Assembly: GCA_933228675.1 (NCBI GenBank)
Contig: OW121740.1
Location: forward strand, 30,886,132 to 30,950,131
Direction of reading: 5' to 3'
Length of the DNA: 64,000 bases
DNA from: Stomorhina lunata
Taxonomy: Eukaryota > Arthropoda > Insecta > Diptera > Rhiniidae
Shown here: piece after piece, positions 59,505-64,000 of the stretch
How the letters are laid out: every line of letters begins with the position of its first letter
Position numbering within the stretch: position 1 is the stretch's first letter
The notes under the pieces: generated by a model
Database searches by the model: none
What the model saw: the letters and a program-made list of their open reading frames with translations, nothing else
Told to the model about the DNA's origin: nothing
Position numbers and translations under genes: made by a program

Positions 59505-60750
59505 TGTAAAAACGGGTTAGAGGGTGATGGCAATAGGGTCCGAAATAAATAAAAAAACATATACTTTTTCTCAAAACGTTATAAAGATATTTATGTGTTT
59601 ATTGAACTTTTAATTTCCATATATAATTATATAGTTTTATATATATAAATGATTTTAGGTTAGGGTTAAATTAACCAATTTTAGGGCAATATTTTGTGCA
59701 ATAATTAGGATTTTCGAAATTAGATTTAGGGTTTTAAAATTAGGTTTAGTTTAGAACAATTAATTTATTAATTAGGATAAATTTATTTACACTATTAAGG
59801 CAATTTTAAGGTAAGTATTTTATTTCTTTTAACAGTTTATATTTAGACAATAGATTTAAGTTTTAAACTTTTAGGCAATAGATTTAGTTTTTAAACTTTT
59901 AGATTTAGGTTTTAAACTGTTAGTTTTAAGTTTTAGTTAGCAAATTATTAGAATTTAAGTTGGGTTTTAAATAATATAATTTTAGGTTATAAGTTTTATT
60001 GGTTTTTAATTTTAAAGAAAATTGTTTTAGGGATTTAAAATTAATAACACTTAACTTTAATTCAGATTTTTAATTTTATATATATATATATAGTTTTAAT
60101 ACAAAATTTTAAGTATTTATTTAATTATAAATTGTGGAAAACTTTCACTTTTCGGGTTTTAATTCTTCGGATTTACCAATCCGGTTCGAAGGACCATGTA
60201 AAAACGGGTTAGAGGGAAATAGCACTATGGTTGGATATTAGTAAATAAAAGTCAATATATTTCTTTAAAAACGTTATAATTATTTTATATGTTTATTGAC
60301 CCTTTTAGTTTAGTATATAGGGAATTTGGGAAGTATATAGGGAACTTTATATAGATTAGTTTTAGGTTAGGTTAAACAATTTGGTGCAATAGATATTTAG
60401 GGTATATTATAAATTTTAGATTTTAATTAGGTTAAGTTTTAATTAGCAAATTTTACTATTTTACATAGATATAACTTGAATAAACAAATTTTGGATAATT
60501 AATTTATCATTTAGTTTTTATAGGATTTAAGTTTTAATTTATATCTTTTAGATTTTAAGTTTTAATTCAATTTAAGGTAACTTTTAATTTTTAAAGATGT
60601 TTTCACTTAACTTTAAATTTAAGTTTTAATTACAATTTTTAGTTTAAGTTTTAATTTAAATTTTAAATATCCTTTGACTATTTATTTTTAGTCTTTAAGT
60701 TTTTAAATCAATTTAAAAAATATAAGTATTTTTTTAGGAATTTTAATAAA
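59505..60750 (+). repeat. C-poor, T/G-rich block with 692-bp duplication
   Basis: AAAAACGGGTTAGAGGG starts at about 59509 and again at about 60201, an offset of 692. In both cases it is followed by a similar AAAACGTTATAA...TGTTTATTGA segment and then long TTTTAAGTTTTAATT/TTTAGGTTTAGG runs. The plus strand is strikingly poor in C over more than 1 kb. No coding frame. The origin is unknown. Confidence 0.7.
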
Positions 60751-60756
60751 ATTATA

Positions 60757-60955
60757 AACGAGAGAGCGAGCTTTCGGGTAGAGTTTTTTCACCGTACGTG
60801 TTGATTTACGAACAACGATTAGAATTTTTCTTCTATTTATCACTGCGTTCGCACTGAAGTTGGTTGCAGTTTGCAGTTCTTGTAGAAACTGTTATACAAC
60901 AGTGTTGGGTGGGTGACAGTTCACTTTTGTTCACCGTGTGAACAGAAAGGTATGG
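60757..60955 (+). other. Less AT-rich unique block
   Basis: About 200 bases with mixed composition, including CACTGCGTTCGCACTGAAG, bounded by the C-poor block and a C-family-like fragment. It contains GTTCAC...GTGAAC near its right end. No gene recognised. Confidence 0.4.
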
Positions 60956-61020
60956 TCAAATATTAACCGATATCAACCAATTTCAACAACTTGTTTGCTT
61001 CTTAAAAAAACTATGTATTC
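60949..61020 (-). mobile_element. Possible short family-C fragment
   Basis: GGTATGGTCAAATATTAACC and GATATCAACCAATTTCAAC resemble the GCTATGGTCAAATGTGGACC segment of family C. The match is short and diverged. Confidence 0.4.
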
Positions 61021-61784
61021 AAAAAACAAGTTATTGTTATTAATTGTTATTTTAGTGCAATACACTTATGTAAAACTTATAAATCCTAAACTTTTCTATT
61101 AAATAAGGCATGTTTTTGCCATATTTTGTAAAAACAAACTAGAATTAAGGTGATAATTGATTATATTCTTCTATTATTTTTGCCCACTAGTTGTATGAGT
61201 AATAAATTTTATCAATTCCTATTTAATATTATCCATCCGCACTGTAGTTCAACGACCTTTTTGTTATATCACAAGGGAAAAACTAACAAAAAACTGCTAA
61301 AGCTGTTTAAGCCACAGTATTGCCCACAAAATATTTATTAAATTTTTAAATTTTCTACACACATTAACTTACTCATATTTTACCACACCTAAACACAAAT
61401 AGTTCCAAATATTTAAAAAAAAACTATTTTTATATTAATTTATATACTAAAACATTAACCTCTTAACTTCATAAACATAAATATTTATGTTAAATACAAA
61501 CATATATTACAAATATTTTTTTTAAAACTTTTGTTATTTTTAAAATTATGTTGCTGTTATGTAAATTAAATTTAATTAAGTCAAATGAGCAAAAGTTAAT
61601 TCAATTAATTTCATATAACCATGCAAAATGCATGGAAATAAATTCGAATAATTATAATATGTATGCATGTATATAAGTATTACATATGTAGAAAAATGAC
61701 ATACTTATGAGTTTGAAAACATATGCTTTTATATGTATACGAAAGCATATTAACATACACATTTATAGAATTTATATGTAACAA
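61021..61784. other. Unique AT-rich sequence
   Basis: No gene recognised. Stretches of ATATGTATGCATGTATAT near 61655 are low in complexity. Confidence 0.4.
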
Positions 61785-61910
61785 GTAATTAAGTATTATA
61801 GACAGTCAAAACGGACAATATGATATCATTTATCACTTAAATCAAATATGGAGCGATTAACCGATTGTACCGAAACTTATATTTGTGTGAGGTTTTGACG
61901 AAGTGGTTGG
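61785..61910 (-). mobile_element. Very decayed family-C 3' end
   Basis: On the plus strand ACAAGTAATTAAGTATTATA, GACAGTCAAAACGGACAATA and TCAAATATGGAGCGATT line up in order with the start of C copy 1 (ACAAGTAAGAAAG...). Many substitutions have removed the hairpin. Confidence 0.5.
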
Positions 61911-62980
61911 ATTGGAAAATTTCAAACCTAGATAATTCATAGGATTCAATAGCGAATATTACAGATTATTATTGGAGCTTTTAAAGGAACAAATCAAGGA
62001 AGAAGACGACGCACTGAGTTACAAATCGATTAAAAAGATAGCATAATTACATGATTCCACATTCAATAAATTCTTCAGATCTGACCCATATCGTCTTTCT
62101 ATCTTGAAATGGTACAATAGTAATTTTTAAATGGTTTCAAATGATATCGTACAATATATTGATTATTTAAATCCAATTTTATAAAAAAAATCTTTATGAT
62201 AGTTTTTTTTAAGTTCACTGTGAGTCCTGAGGTAAGAAAAATGTCACCCAATAAATATTTATATAAGTCATATTTTGTAGCATAATAATAATCCGAAAAG
62301 TTTAACTGAGAATAAAGCACTCATGACTTTCAAATCATTTTATAAAATCTAAGAGAAAGTTTCAAAAAATCAGTACCATATTATATTGTACTGAACTTAC
62401 GCACACGCCAAAGTACCTAACTAAGTCGAAAACAAAGTACAGAAAGGTACAAAAAGTCACAAAAAAGAACAGTACGTTATAATAACATACCGTTCTTTGG
62501 TATTTTAGAGCATTTTTTGTAAGCCTAAGTGTACTATAAAGTACTACGTTACGAATTTTTGGAAAACTTACGTACTCAGCAAAGTACGTTATAGCACTCA
62601 ACGAAATACGTACTTCGTGAAAATTGTGTATACAGGTACTCTAACATTTTAGGGTACCTATTCTTATTTTGTTTGTTAGTATATAACTTTGTATAGAACT
62701 TTCTTAAGTACAGTACCGTACCTTAAAATTTAGTATTTTATAGTATTTTTTCGAACCTTGTCTAAGGGAATCAACATAATTATTTTACTGTAGTTTTATT
62801 TTTAAATAATTACTTTAATAGAACTTGTATTCTATCAATGAAAATTATGTATATGAGTGTAATGGGAAAAACTGCTTATCGCTCATTGGCTGCAATATAG
62901 TCATATTTCGAAAATATAGTTTCTAGCAAATATTTCTTTTTAAGTTTCATTATATAAAAAAAATTATAAATATAAAAGAA
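61911..62980. other. Unique AT-rich sequence with a GTAC-rich part
   Basis: No gene recognised. Between about 62385 and 62760 the tetramer GTAC and phrases such as AAAGTAC occur unusually often. A 33-base imperfect palindrome lies at 62466-62498. Confidence 0.4.
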
Positions 62981-64000
62981 GACTTTTCTATAGAAAAGAT
63001 GACGATAGGAAGACTTTTCTATAGAAAAGATGATGATAGGAAGGCACTTCTATAGAAAAGATGAAGATGGGAAGACTCTTCGATAGAAAAGATGACGACA
63101 GGAAGACCTTTCTATAGAAAAGATGACGATAGGAAGACTTTTCTATAGAAAAGATGACGACAGGAAGACTTTTCTATAGAAAAGATGACGACAGAAAGAC
63201 TTTTCTATAGAAAAGATGACGATAGGAAGACTTTTCTATAGAAAAGATGACGATAGGAAGACTTTTCTATAACAAAGATGACGATAGGAAGACTTTTCTA
63301 TAGAAAAGATCACGATAGGAAGACTTTTCTATAGAAAAAATGACGATAGGAAGACTTTTCTATAGAACAGCTGACGATAGAAAGACTTTTCTATAGAAAA
63401 GATGACGATAGGAAGACTTTTCTATAGAAAAGATGACGATAGGAAGACTTTTCTATAGAAAAGATGACGATAGGAAGACTTTTCTATAGAAAAGATCACG
63501 ATAGGAAGACTTTTCTATAGAAAAAATGACGATAGGAAGACTTTTCTATAGAAAAGCTGACGATAGAAAGACTTTTCTATAGAAAAGATGACGATAGGAA
63601 GACTTTTCTATAGAAAAGATGACGATAGGAAGACTTTTCTATAGAAAAGATGACGATAGGAAGACTTTTCTATAGAAAAGATGACAATAGGAAGACTTTT
63701 CTATAGAAAAGATGATGATAGGAAGACTTTTATATAGAAAAGATGACGATAGGAAGACTTTTCTGTAAAAAGATGACGATAGGAAGACTTTTCTATAGAA
63801 AAGATGACGATAGGAAGACTTTTCTATAGAAAAGATGACGATAGGAAGACTTTTCTATAGAAAAGATGACGATAGGTAGACTTTTCTATAGAAAAGATGA
63901 CGATAGGAAGACTTTTCTATAGAAAAAATGACGATTGGAAGACTTTTCTATAGAAAAGATGACGACAGGAAGACTTTTCTATAGAAATGATGACGATAGG
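62981..64000 (+). repeat. 31-bp satellite array, continuing past the window
   Basis: The unit is GACTTTTCTATAGAAAAGAT plus GACGATAGGAA (31 bases), about 33 copies in head-to-tail order with few variants. Each unit contains the perfect 16-base palindrome CTTTTCTATAGAAAAG. Variant units GATCACG, AAAAAATGACG and GCTGACGATAGAAAG recur in the same order 186 bases (six units) apart at 63308-63390 and 63494-63575. Confidence 0.95.

Noticed and set aside
59640..59960. TTTAGG/TTAGGG-like runs resembling the TTAGG insect telomere repeat
   Set aside because: The runs are irregular and embedded in longer units. Flies are known to lack TTAGG telomeres, and no regular array is seen.
62981..64000. CRISPR array
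   Set aside because: Adjacent 31-base repeats with no unique spacers in eukaryotic DNA form a satellite, not a CRISPR.

Overview
The window is about 64 kb of very AT-rich eukaryotic DNA, almost certainly from a fly. The main reason is its repeats. At least three families begin with TATACCC-type sequence, carry an internal (GTCT)n microsatellite next to GATGTCCGTCTGTC, and finish with a small hairpin followed by a CTATAGCACTTTCTTGCTTGT-like or TCTTACTTGTT end. This is the layout of dipteran DINE-1/INE-1 elements, which are non-autonomous Helentrons. No host protein gene, rRNA or CRISPR was found. The long unique stretches look like intergenic or intronic fly DNA, and a calyptrate fly is my guess (inference only).

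Layout. 1-675: end of an element with repeated CGTCCGTCAC boxes. 2268-3680: an AT-rich minisatellite. 4785-17330: a field of DINE-like families A, B and C, with a tRNA-derived SINE near 14.2 kb and two small MITEs near 16-16.8 kb. 17381-22207 and 24382-29208: two near-identical, opposite-facing copies of a non-coding element of 4827 bp, each flanked by TA. 29507-29753: a foldback hairpin. 31299-33135: a B element split by a 53-bp SINE fragment with a 14-bp target duplication. 33925-37206: a decayed Tc1-like transposon interrupted by a C element. 38179-39145: a canonical Helitron end. 39269-42582: a CACTCAG-ended element holding an inverted copy of element A. 42737-44733: a second CGTCCGTCAC element, then a 1.25-kb TIR element with a tRNA-like piece and retrotransposon remnants. 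45735-46861: a hAT-like element with an exact 8-bp duplication. 47167-49245: C, D and E fragments abutting one another. 49915-53038: a C fragment cut by a B element, which carries an intact mariner-like transposon (51351-52653). 53437-55440: retrotransposon and mariner fossils. 56214-59183: two tandem D elements built on ~122-bp units. 59505-60750: a C-poor duplicated block. 62981-64000: a 31-bp palindromic satellite running off the window.

The only convincing full-length protein is the mariner-like transposase at 51463-52548, whose DDD residues are intact. Everything else is non-autonomous or broken. The nesting gives a relative history: B is older than A and than the mariner; C is older than the piggyBac-like MITE; the Tc1 is older than the C copy inside it. 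The items most worth following up are the paired 4.8-kb non-coding elements, the phased GTCACG boxes in two unrelated-looking elements, the intact mariner with its unusual D-D spacing, and the palindromic 31-bp satellite with a higher-order repeat.
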